Shown here one piece after another: positions 1 through 7,493 of a DNA stretch of 64,000 nucleotides (within the stretch, counting starts at the first letter, position 1; each line of letters starts with the position of its first letter). The notes below the pieces were generated by a model. It searched no databases. It was not told the DNA's origin and worked only from the letters and a program-made list of their open reading frames with translations. Position numbers and translations under genes: made by a program. Origin of the DNA: CAZTAO01 sp964611645 (GTDB lineage Bacteria; Armatimonadota; UBA5829); NCBI GenBank assembly GCA_964611645.1, contig CAZTAO010000004.1, forward strand, positions 122,413 to 186,412, in the 5' to 3' direction.

Positions 1-639
1 CGCCGCCTCGCCCGCTGATGGCAGCAAGCAGTTCACCCCGCAGGCGATGAAATACAGCACCTCCGGCCCCGAGGCATTCTCAGGCTCCGCCCGAAACACG
101 CTGATACCGTTGACTTCAGTCTTCTTGAAGCCCAGGCACGCGAGGTCGTCCGTGAGAAAGCCCTTGGGAGCCTCTTCCATCATCGATTCCGCCGCGGCCA
201 AAGCCGGGCTGACCCACTTCAGCAGACCGGTCTTCCGCGCAAGCCCAGCAAGTCCGGTCTTCTTTCCAAGCATAGCCAGCTTCAAGAGCGCGCGGAGCCT
301 GGGAGGGTCGGGGAGGAGGTTGTTGAAGAGGTACTTCTGCACGGTCGGCCTGCCCATCTCAGTGGAATAGGCCTCCCGCGCGCGCACCATCAGGTCCTTG
401 GTCCGCACTTTGCCGAAGCAGTCCACAGTGCACGCGCCGCACAGCAGGCAATCGAAGAACGGCTGCAGCATATCGCGGTCAAACTCGCCGCCATCGACAA
501 TATGCTGCAGTGTCTGGTTCCGCCCTCGCGCAACATGGTTCTCATCATGCCGAGACCGATACACAGGGCAGCTCTGCATACAGTAACCGCACTTGTTGCA
601 CCGGTTCAGTTCAGATTGTACGAAAGCTTGGTCTTGCAT
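1..639 (-). CDS. glcF: Glycolate oxidase iron-sulfur subunit GlcF-like, C-terminus off the left edge
   Basis: The reading frame starts at an ATG preceded by AGGAAC and stays open to the window edge, giving the first 213 residues. Two cysteine clusters typical of a 2x[4Fe-4S] ferredoxin domain are visible: CNKCGYCMQSCPVY near residue 14 and CLLCGACTVDCF near residue 64. A partial cysteine-rich CCG-type region begins at FIACGVNCLLP just before the edge. In the GlcDEF complex this subunit passes electrons from the flavin subunits to the respiratory chain during glycolate oxidation to glyoxylate. It lies downstream of the fused GlcD-GlcE gene on the same strand, but the two are now separated by a GIY-YIG gene and repeats. 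A related (Fe-S) oxidoreductase such as a lactate-utilisation subunit is the main alternative. Confidence 0.85.
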   Translation of the reverse strand, partial: MQDQAFVQSELNRCNKCGYCMQSCPVYRSRHDENHVARGRNQTLQHIVDGGEFDRDMLQPFFDCLLCGACTVDCFGKVRTKDLMVRAREAYSTEMGRPTVQKYLFNNLLPDPPRLRALLKLAMLGKKTGLAGLARKTGLLKWVSPALAAAESMMEEAPKGFLTDDLACLGFKKTEVNGISVFRAEPENASGPEVLYFIACGVNCLLPSAGEAA

Positions 640-670
640 TTGTTTGTTCCTGTAGACGGTGCCGGACACT

Positions 671-792
671 TGTCATTCCGAGCTTGCGAGGAATCTGCTT
701 TTCGCAACTGCCGGGCCCAACAGCAGATTCCTCGTCGTTCCTCCTCGGAATGACAAAGTATATGTCATTCCGAACGCAGTGAGGAATCTGCT
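671..792. repeat. Dispersed palindromic repeat cluster (left side of GIY-YIG gene)
   Basis: A left arm (671-699, beginning TGTCATTCCGAG) and a right arm (721-755, ending CCTCGGAATGACA) are inverted relative to each other around a short spacer. A further left-arm-type copy lies at 763-792. The right arm is repeated exactly at 1102-1136. The copy at 763-792 supplies the last codons and stop of the GIY-YIG gene. Repeats of this look are common between genes in many uncultured bacterial genomes; their origin is not known to me. Confidence 0.85.
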
Positions 793-1082
793 TTTTCGAA
801 CCAATCAGCACTGAGGTCTGCCCAAGTCGGATTTGTCGCGACTATCAGATCTTCCTTCTTTGCCCGTGCCCAGCCTTTGATCTGTTTCTCTCTCGATATC
901 GCCTCTGTCGGGTCAGAATACTCTTCGTAGTATACTAGCCGTGTGATGTTGTATCTGCTGGTGAAACTAGCGACCAGCTTGTTAGCGTGCTCGTAGACTC
1001 GCTTCATCAAGTTCGACGTGACTCCGACGTAGAGAGTCCGAGATCGACTAGCCATTATGTAGACGTGGTAACTCTTGCCCAT
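765..1082 (-). CDS. GIY-YIG nuclease family protein (UPF0213-like)
   Basis: About 105 residues forming a single GIY-YIG domain: YHVYIMASRSRTLYVG at the N-terminus corresponds to the two signature strands, LMKRVYEH carries the conserved arginine, and TEAISREKQIKGW carries the conserved metal-binding glutamate and the usual C-terminal helix. Stand-alone proteins of this size are widespread and most have no assigned biological role. The ATG at 1082 was preferred to the GTG six bases upstream. It sits between glcDE and glcF, which are normally adjacent. Its final residues (KADSSLRSE) and stop codon are encoded by a dispersed repeat, so the native C-terminus may have been altered. Bracketing by identical 35-bp repeats suggests the gene arrived with or moves with them. 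Confidence 0.85.
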   Translation of the reverse strand: MGKSYHVYIMASRSRTLYVGVTSNLMKRVYEHANKLVASFTSRYNITRLVYYEEYSDPTEAISREKQIKGWARAKKEDLIVATNPTWADLSADWFEKADSSLRSE

Positions 1083-1101
1083 GCCCACCGCCTTGGTTGA
1101 A

Positions 1102-1136
1102 CAGCAGATTCCTCGTCGTTCCTCCTCGGAATGACA
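1102..1136. repeat. Right-hand 35-bp direct copy of the dispersed repeat
   Basis: This stretch, starting CAGCAGATTCCTCGTCG and ending TCGGAATGACA, is identical to 721-755. The two copies lie in the same orientation on either side of the GIY-YIG gene, so recombination between them would remove the gene. Confidence 0.9.
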
Positions 1137-1166
1137 TTCTTGCGCGCCCTTTTGTCCTAGAGCAGT

Positions 1167-3719
1167 CTATACCAGCGTCCCCTTCGGGTCGAACGCTGCT
1201 TTGATCTTCTGCGATATGTCTGCTTCCACTGGGTCTATCGGCGTCAGCAGACCTGTGTTTCCGGTTCTGGGCCAGAACAGGGAGCCGCCGTGTTTCTCGG
1301 CTGATCTCCCCGCCGTCGCGGCCACTTCGGAATCTCCGCCATGGGCGATTACGGCCTGGCCGAGGCACATCGAGACCCGGAACGGGATTGGCCCCGCATG
1401 GGACACTTGGTCGGCTACGTGCGCGCTCTCGGCTGGGTCGAATGTGGTCTTGATAACTGACCCGGTCGGTGTTACGTCGGTCACTCTTTGCCAGTGGCCT
1501 TGGTAATCTGCCTCAATTACCGAAAGGCCCGGCAAAGCGCTGTCCCGCGCGAGGGCTTCGAGCTTGGCAGTGAGTTCATCCACTTCCTCAGCCATCCCCT
1601 CCAAGCCCAGCAGGACCATCCATTTCTCCCCAATTCCCGCCTCCTTGGCCGCCATCGGGCTAATCAGCTCGACTGCCGCGGGCCGCAATGGCGAGCGCAT
1701 CAGACCTCTGCCAAACTCCCTCGCAGCCTCGGGTTTGCAAACTTCGACAGCCAGCGTGCGGCTTACCTGCGGTCTGGGGAGAAGACGGACGGTGACTTCG
1801 GTTATCGCGGCCAGAGTTCCCCACGAGTCTATCAGCAGCCTCTCGATCCCATACCCCGCGACGTTCTTCACGCAACTGCTTCCGAAATGGACCATCTCAC
1901 CGCTCGGCAGGACTGCCCGGACCCCGGTGATGAGGTCTCTGGGAGTGCCGTATAACAGGCGGTGCGGGCCGGAATCGTTTGTGGCCGCGATCCCGCCGAT
2001 GGTCGCCTTGTCCCACATCCGAGGTCGCAGCGCCACCATCTGGCCGTGCTCGGCAGTCACCCGGTCAAGCTCCGGCAGCGTCACCCCCGCCTGCGCGGTG
2101 AGGGTCAGGTTTACATAATCGTAGTTGATGATCTTACTGAGCCGGCTCGTCTCTATAACCACCGCGCCATCGGTCGCCGCAGCCTTGGTACAGGCTCCAC
2201 GTACAGCGACTTTCATGCCATCCCGGTTCGCCAAAGCCAACAGCTTCGCCAGGGACTCAGTATCTGGCGGCGGCGAGAGATCGAGCGCAGCCTGTTCAAA
2301 GCTTTCTGAGGGCAGTTCGATAGGCTGAACCTCGCCGATCTCGCTCTCCTTCGGCAGAATCTTGCCGGGATTGAAGCGAACCTCCGGGTCAAATGCCTTC
2401 TTGATCCGCCACATCAGCTTCAGCTCCGACGGGCTGAACATCTCGGCCATGTGCCGCATCTTGCAGCAGCCGATTCCGTGCTCGCCGGTCAGGACCCCGC
2501 CCTTGCTGAGGGCAAGCTGGGTGATCTCGTTATCAACTAATTCCACTCGCCTGGTCTGGTCCTTGTCTGCTGGATCGTAGAGGACGAGCGGATGGAGGTT
2601 GCCATCTCCGGCGTGGAAGACGTTGGTGATCTGCAGGTTGTGCCTGCGGCCTATTGCCATTACTTCCGCAAGCGTGGACGGCAGTTCACTGCGCGGGACT
2701 GATATGTCGGTGCAAATCTTGCTGGGAGCGAGGTTGGACACAGCGCCAAACGCCCCCTTGCGGCCCTTCCAAAGCAGCATCCGCTGAGCTTCGGAGTCGG
2801 CAGTCTGGAAGCTGCGCGCGCCGTTGGAGTTGCATACATCCTCCACCAAGCCAACCTGCGCCCGGGTGCTGCTGGGGAGGCCGTCAAGCTCGACTATCAA
2901 CACCGCCCCCGCATCCTCCGGGTAGCCGGCCTTGAGAGCCATCTCAACCGCCCGGATCATCGAATTGTCCATCATCTCAAGGGTAGCCGGGATAACGCCC
3001 GCAGCTATAATATCCGACACCGACTTGCTCGCGGCGTTAAGTTCATCGAATATGGCCAGCATCGTGACCACCGCCTCCGGCTTGGGCATCACTTTGCAGG
3101 TTATCTGAGTTGCCAGCGCAAGGGTCCCCTCGCTGCCGACAATCAACCCCAGCAAGTCGTAGCCGTTGGCGTCCAGAGCTTTCCTGCCCACCCTCATAGC
3201 CCGCCCGTCGGGAAGAATGACTTTGAGACCGGTGATGTGGTTTACGGTAACGCCGTACTTGAGGCAGTGGGGGCCGCCGGAGTTTTCACCGATGTTGCCG
3301 CCGATAGTGCAGACGCACTGGCTGGAAGGGTCGGGAGCATAGTAGAAGCCGTCCTTGCCAAGCTCGGCCTGCAGGTCCTGGTTCACTACCCCCGGCTGCA
3401 CAGTCACCCGCATGTTCTCGTAATCCTTCTGGAGGATCTTGTCCATGCGAGTAGTTGAGATCACCACGCCGCCGCGCACAGGCACAGGCCCGCCGCTGAG
3501 GCTGGTGGCCGCGCCGCGAGGAACCACAGGCAGGTGGAACTTGCAGCAAAGCCCGACAGCCGCAGCCGTCTGCTCCGGGGTCTCCGGCAAAATGACCACA
3601 TCCGGCATGCCCGTGAAGAGCGTGCCATCATAGCCATAAAGCCGCAGCCGGACCTGGTCACTGATTATAGTAGAAGCCGGAAGCTTCTCACGAAGGCTTT
3701 CGACTAGTCGGTTAGGCAT
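1167..3719 (-). CDS. Fused GlcD-GlcE FAD-dependent glycolate oxidase (850 aa)
   Basis: Two flavoprotein subunits are joined in one polypeptide. Residues about 35-215 form a PCMH-type FAD-binding domain (VVPRGAATSLSGG; TIGGNIGENSGGPH), followed by the FAD-oxidase C-terminal domain with FHAGDGNLHPLVLYDP and LTGEHGIGCCKM, as in GlcD. From about residue 480 a second PCMH domain appears (VAVRGACTKAAAT; ATIGGIAATNDSGPH), as in GlcE. The product would oxidise glycolate, or a related 2-hydroxy acid, with electrons leaving through the GlcF subunit downstream. Start ATG is preceded by AGAGG. The aminotransferase upstream on the same strand could use the glyoxylate made here, which supports the glycolate assignment over D-lactate dehydrogenase. 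Confidence 0.9.
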   Translation of the reverse strand: MPNRLVESLREKLPASTIISDQVRLRLYGYDGTLFTGMPDVVILPETPEQTAAAVGLCCKFHLPVVPRGAATSLSGGPVPVRGGVVISTTRMDKILQKDYENMRVTVQPGVVNQDLQAELGKDGFYYAPDPSSQCVCTIGGNIGENSGGPHCLKYGVTVNHITGLKVILPDGRAMRVGRKALDANGYDLLGLIVGSEGTLALATQITCKVMPKPEAVVTMLAIFDELNAASKSVSDIIAAGVIPATLEMMDNSMIRAVEMALKAGYPEDAGAVLIVELDGLPSSTRAQVGLVEDVCNSNGARSFQTADSEAQRMLLWKGRKGAFGAVSNLAPSKICTDISVPRSELPSTLAEVMAIGRRHNLQITNVFHAGDGNLHPLVLYDPADKDQTRRVELVDNEITQLALSKGGVLTGEHGIGCCKMRHMAEMFSPSELKLMWRIKKAFDPEVRFNPGKILPKESEIGEVQPIELPSESFEQAALDLSPPPDTESLAKLLALANRDGMKVAVRGACTKAAATDGAVVIETSRLSKIINYDYVNLTLTAQAGVTLPELDRVTAEHGQMVALRPRMWDKATIGGIAATNDSGPHRLLYGTPRDLITGVRAVLPSGEMVHFGSSCVKNVAGYGIERLLIDSWGTLAAITEVTVRLLPRPQVSRTLAVEVCKPEAAREFGRGLMRSPLRPAAVELISPMAAKEAGIGEKWMVLLGLEGMAEEVDELTAKLEALARDSALPGLSVIEADYQGHWQRVTDVTPTGSVIKTTFDPAESAHVADQVSHAGPIPFRVSMCLGQAVIAHGGDSEVAATAGRSAEKHGGSLFWPRTGNTGLLTPIDPVEADISQKIKAAFDPKGTLV

Positions 3720-3733
3720 AAAGAACCTCTGTC

Positions 3734-3822
3734 TTGAACACGATTATGCGGATTGAAGGATGGGCAGAATTGAGGGCACGCCAGAATCGTGTCCATCCTT
3801 GAATCTTGTGAATCGTGTTCAA
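3734..3822. repeat. Long imperfect inverted repeat between aminotransferase and glcDE
   Basis: Two 30-nt arms, 3734-3763 (begins TTGAACACGATT) and 3793-3822 (ends AATCGTGTTCAA), are complementary at 24 of 30 positions and enclose a 29-nt loop. The outermost 12 bp pair perfectly. The hairpin could act as an attenuator or processing site in the aminotransferase-glcDE transcript, or be a dispersed palindrome. No T-run follows, so it is not a classical terminator. Confidence 0.8.
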
Positions 3823-3827
3823 ACAAT

Positions 3828-4943
3828 CTACAGTATACTCCCCAGTGCGCCCAGCAGGGTGTTGACCTGGTTGGGGGTTGAGCCGTAGCCCATGAGGCCT
3901 ACCCGCCAGACCTTACCCTTGAGGTCGCCCAGGCCGCCGCCTATCTCTATGGCGTTTTCTTTCAGCAGGCGGGACCGTACGGCCATATCGTCGACTCCGT
4001 CTGGTATCACAACTGTGTTAAGACTCCACAGCCGGTATTCCGGGTCGACCAGCATCTTCAGACCCATTTTGGCCAGACCTGCGAGCAGAAGCTCGTGGTT
4101 GGCCTTGTGTCTTGCCCAGCGAGTTTCGAGGCCCTCTTCCAGGATCAGGCGCAGGCCCTCGTGGAAGCCGTATATCGCGTTGACCGGGGCGGTGTGGTGG
4201 TAGACCCGGTTCTGGCCCCAGTAGTTTCGAATACTGGTCATATCAAGGTACCAGTTGGCAACCTTGCCCTTGCGGTCGTCGAGCGCCTTGAGAGCATTGG
4301 GAGAGAACGACACCGGCGCAAGCCCCGGGGGGATGCTCATGCATTTCTGAGTTCCCGAGTAGGCAGCATCCACCTGCCACTCGTCGAGTTTCACCGGGTG
4401 CCCACCGAGGGAGGTCACGCAGTCCATCAGGAGCAGCGCCCCGGCCTCGTGAGTCATCTTTGATATCTCTTCCATCGGCTGGAGAACGCCGGTGGAGGTT
4501 TCCGCGTGGACAATTGCCACCAGCTTCGTCTTTCCGCCTTCGAGGGCTTTCTTTACATCCGCAGGGTCGATGGGTTTGCCCCAGTCTGCCTTGACCGTGA
4601 CCACCTCCCCGCCATACCTGCCGCAGACATCCGCCAAGCGGCCGCCGAACACGCCGTTCACGCAGACCACGCACCTGTCGCCGGGTTCCACCATATTACA
4701 CACCGCCGCTTCCATTCCCGCGCTGCCGGTGCCGGAGACGGGGAGCGTGAGCTGGTTCTCGGTGATCATTACTTTCCGGAGCATCCCCATTATCTCATCC
4801 ATAATTGCGACGAAATCCGGGTCAAGGTGGCCGAGCGGAGGCAGAGCCATCGCCTGCAAAACTCGGGGATCAACATTACTGGGGCCAGGGCCCATCAGGA
4901 TTCTAGGCGTCACTTCAAGCCTCGGTATCGCGCAACTGGACAT
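3828..4943 (-). CDS. Class V aminotransferase, alanine/serine-glyoxylate type
   Basis: A full-length 371-residue fold-type I PLP enzyme. Diagnostic features are LMGPGPSNVDPRVL near residue 16, the phosphate-binding SGTGSAGMEA near residue 70, the acid DCVTSLGGHPV near residue 174 and SGTQKCMSIPPG, which places the Schiff-base lysine at about residue 200. Family members transfer an amino group from alanine or serine to glyoxylate, or in some bacteria from ureidoglycine. Upstream of a glycolate oxidase operon on the same strand, conversion of glyoxylate to glycine is the most economical role. The start ATG has a strong AGGAGGG ribosome-binding site. Confidence 0.9.
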   Translation of the reverse strand: MSSCAIPRLEVTPRILMGPGPSNVDPRVLQAMALPPLGHLDPDFVAIMDEIMGMLRKVMITENQLTLPVSGTGSAGMEAAVCNMVEPGDRCVVCVNGVFGGRLADVCGRYGGEVVTVKADWGKPIDPADVKKALEGGKTKLVAIVHAETSTGVLQPMEEISKMTHEAGALLLMDCVTSLGGHPVKLDEWQVDAAYSGTQKCMSIPPGLAPVSFSPNALKALDDRKGKVANWYLDMTSIRNYWGQNRVYHHTAPVNAIYGFHEGLRLILEEGLETRWARHKANHELLLAGLAKMGLKMLVDPEYRLWSLNTVVIPDGVDDMAVRSRLLKENAIEIGGGLGDLKGKVWRVGLMGYGSTPNQVNTLLGALGSIL

Positions 4944-5061
4944 AATATCACCCTCCTGCTCTGGAATGGAGAAACTTCAAAGTAGAGGCAAAGCGTCGTT
5001 GCTAAGCACCCGCAAGATGATTCTAACCCCGGATCAGGCGATTCGTCAATTCAAATCGGCA

Positions 5062-5092
5062 TTGACAGGGGAGTGTCGGCACATGGTATACT
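5062..5092 (+). promoter_or_regulatory. Candidate sigma70-type promoter for the DUF485-symporter operon
   Basis: TTGACA at 5062-5067 and TATACT at 5087-5092 are separated by 19 nt (17 nt if GGTATA is taken as the -10). It lies about 90 nt upstream of the first gene, in the divergent gap between the aminotransferase and DUF485 genes. The rest of the gap (4944-5178) shows no gene. Confidence 0.6.
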
Positions 5093-5178
5093 CAATAATC
5101 TAAGTATGCCGACCCAGAAACATTAGATTGGTCATACAAGCAATATCGGCAACCGGATATCTGAAAGGAGCCTGGACC

Positions 5179-5472
5179 TTGCTACACGAGCCAGCAACAC
5201 CAAGCGGCAAAGACGCTGCCGCGCCCTACAAGTCCCGCCTTGGCGTCTGGATGTTTATCCTGTACTCCCTGTTTTATGCGAGCTTCGTCGCACTCAACCT
5301 ATACAACCCTCTGATCATGGAAAAGATTGTGGCATTCGGGTTGAACCTCGCCACAGTGTATGGCTTTGCCTTGATCATAGTGGCACTGGTACTCGCGCTT
5401 ATCTATGACGGCCTCTGCCGCAAGCAGGAAACTGCCCTCGGAGACGACGTGGAAGAGGAGGAGGACAACTAG
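5179..5472 (+). CDS. DUF485 family small membrane protein
   Basis: A 97-residue protein with two predicted membrane segments (LGVWMFILYSLFYASFVAL and VYGFALIIVALVLALIY) and a strongly acidic C-terminal tail (DDVEEEEDN). The TTG start was chosen because AAAGGAG lies 9 nt upstream; an ATG 51 bases earlier has no ribosome-binding site. DUF485 proteins (YjcH in E. coli) are encoded next to ActP-type acetate symporters, and that is the case here: the symporter ATG begins one base after this stop codon. Its exact role with the symporter is not established. Confidence 0.85.
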   Translation: MLHEPATPSGKDAAAPYKSRLGVWMFILYSLFYASFVALNLYNPLIMEKIVAFGLNLATVYGFALIIVALVLALIYDGLCRKQETALGDDVEEEEDN

Positions 5473-5473
5473 A

Positions 5474-7378
5474 ATGGTAATTGTCATCTTCCTTGCATTC
5501 GTGCTGTTTGTTCTGGGCCTGTCTTTCTACCTGGGCCAGAAGACCAAGACATCCAAGGGGTATTACGCGGCCGGTGGGCAGATCCACTGGGGCGTGAACG
5601 GCATTGCCTTCGCCGGCGACTACCTCTCCGCCGCATCCTTCCTTGGTATCTGCGGGATGATAGCCACGGTCGGTTATGACGGCTTCCTCTACTCCATCGG
5701 GTACCTTGCCGGGTGGATTGTGGCGCTGTTTGTGGTTGCTGAGCCGATGAAGCGGCTGGGCAAATACACATTCACCGATGCGCTCGACTCCAAGTTCAAC
5801 CACCGCGGCATCAAACTCGCCGCCGCCGTCAGCACCCTGATCGTTTCGGTCTGCTACCTCATACCGCAGATGGTGGGCGCGGGAGTGCTTGTTGAGCCGC
5901 TTCTGGGCATTGCTCAGCACTGGGGCGTTATCATTGTTGGCGCGGTGGTCATTACCATTGTTGCCACGGCAGGAATGGCGTCCACTACATACGTGCAGTT
6001 TATGAAGGGTGGCCTGCTAATCATCTTCTCATTGGCACTGGTGATAGCGGTCTGTGTCCGTGGTTTCAACACCAAACCCGACCAGGGCGGCAAAGTGCCG
6101 TTCTACGTGTACAAGACGCTCGCAGCGCAGAAGACCGGTGATACCATCACCGTCTCGGAGCCTGGCTGGCAGGTAGTTGAAACACAGGAAGTTAAGGCTG
6201 CCCACGCGACTCTGGCCCTGCTGTCGAATGCAGGAAAAGAGACCTGGTGGCTAGTTGATGAAAAGGCCGGCGTGGTCTCGCTCATGGAAACGCAGTCCGT
6301 CGTTGAGACCAGCAGCAAGCAGAAGTTCATCAACGGAGAGCCGGCTTCCGATACCAACAAACTGAGGCAGGTCGGCAACATCGAACTGCTCAAGGGGCAG
6401 CAGACGATACAGCGTGGAAGCGTTTCGCCTTTCACTTTCCTCGCCGATATGGCCGACAAGAACACGGTGGTGCGCCGATGGAAGGACGCCAAGATCGACG
6501 CCAAGGACGGGTCCAAGGCCACGGTCTACTTCCCTGTTCTCAGCCACGGCAACCAGCTTATGCGCCCGGGCCTGAAGTTCAAGGTCCAGGGGACACCGCT
6601 TGAGAAGCTGGACTTTGTCTCCCTGATGCTTGCCCTGTTCCTGGGAACGGCGGCCCTGCCGCACATCCTGATCCGATACTACACCGTGGCAAGCCCTGCT
6701 GCCGCTCGAAAATCCACGATTGTGGCTATCGCGGCAATCGGGTTCTTCTATATTCTGACCCTGTTTATGGGTCTTGGAGCCATGACCAGCGGTGTCGTCA
6801 ACCCGGCGGACAGCAACATGGCCGCGCCGCTACTGGCGCGCTCGTTCGGGAATCTGCTGTTCGCGATCATCTCGGCGATAGCATTTGCTACAGTGCTTGG
6901 AACGGTCAGCGGTCTGATCGTCGCTGCCTCCGGAGCAATCGCGCACGACTTCTTCGACCGGTTCCTGAACTATCGAATGGACGACCGTCGCAAGATCCGC
7001 ATGGGCAAGATATCGGCGTTCATTGTCGGCGCTCTGGCGATAGTGCTGGGGATTTTGTTCAAGGGGATGAACGTGACTTTCCTGGTTGGTCTGGCATTCG
7101 CGGTGGCCGCGTCGGCCAACCTGCCTGCAATACTGATGCTGCTCTTCTGGAAGAGGACAACAGCTATCGGTATCACGGCGTCGGTCATCACCGGCATCGT
7201 CTCCTCGTTGGGGCTGATTGCTCTGTCGCCTGACCTCTACAAGCTCTACGGGCTGGATCCGACAACCGCGCCGGTCCCGTTCACCAACCCGGGTATCTTC
7301 TCGATTCCGCTGAGCTTTGTGGTCCTGGTAGTTGTCTCGCTGGCGACTAAGAACAAGGAACAGACAGCGGCAGCCTGA
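5474..7378 (+). CDS. Sodium:solute symporter, ActP-like (634 aa)
   Basis: An SSS-family transporter with about 13 hydrophobic segments. YYAAGGQIHWGVNGIAFAGDYLSAASFLG near the N-terminus is the ActP-type signature around the first two helices, and the pairing with DUF485 supports uptake of acetate or another short carboxylate. A hydrophilic segment of roughly 170 residues (about 200-375) separates the early helices from FLGTAALPHILIRYYTV; it is much longer than the corresponding loop of E. coli ActP. The start was placed at the ATG one base after the DUF485 stop, not at an upstream ATG inside that gene. Close spacing implies cotranscription and probably translational coupling. Confidence 0.88.
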   Translation: MVIVIFLAFVLFVLGLSFYLGQKTKTSKGYYAAGGQIHWGVNGIAFAGDYLSAASFLGICGMIATVGYDGFLYSIGYLAGWIVALFVVAEPMKRLGKYTFTDALDSKFNHRGIKLAAAVSTLIVSVCYLIPQMVGAGVLVEPLLGIAQHWGVIIVGAVVITIVATAGMASTTYVQFMKGGLLIIFSLALVIAVCVRGFNTKPDQGGKVPFYVYKTLAAQKTGDTITVSEPGWQVVETQEVKAAHATLALLSNAGKETWWLVDEKAGVVSLMETQSVVETSSKQKFINGEPASDTNKLRQVGNIELLKGQQTIQRGSVSPFTFLADMADKNTVVRRWKDAKIDAKDGSKATVYFPVLSHGNQLMRPGLKFKVQGTPLEKLDFVSLMLALFLGTAALPHILIRYYTVASPAAARKSTIVAIAAIGFFYILTLFMGLGAMTSGVVNPADSNMAAPLLARSFGNLLFAIISAIAFATVLGTVSGLIVAASGAIAHDFFDRFLNYRMDDRRKIRMGKISAFIVGALAIVLGILFKGMNVTFLVGLAFAVAASANLPAILMLLFWKRTTAIGITASVITGIVSSLGLIALSPDLYKLYGLDPTTAPVPFTNPGIFSIPLSFVVLVVVSLATKNKEQTAAA

Positions 7379-7419
7379 CAAGGCTCAAGCAACACACGAG
7401 CCGTCGACGCGCCGATACG

Positions 7420-7428
7420 TGCTATAAT
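7420..7428 (+). promoter_or_regulatory. Extended -10 promoter element upstream of the PHP-sensor gene
   Basis: TGC-TATAAT fits an extended -10 hexamer, 66 nt upstream of the chosen start. No convincing -35 box lies 17 nt further upstream, as is usual for extended -10 promoters. Confidence 0.5.
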
Positions 7429-7493
7429 GACATAGCCCAGTCGGCCAGTCGGCGGCTTGTTTGCATCATACGAACCGACAAACGGAACACGAG

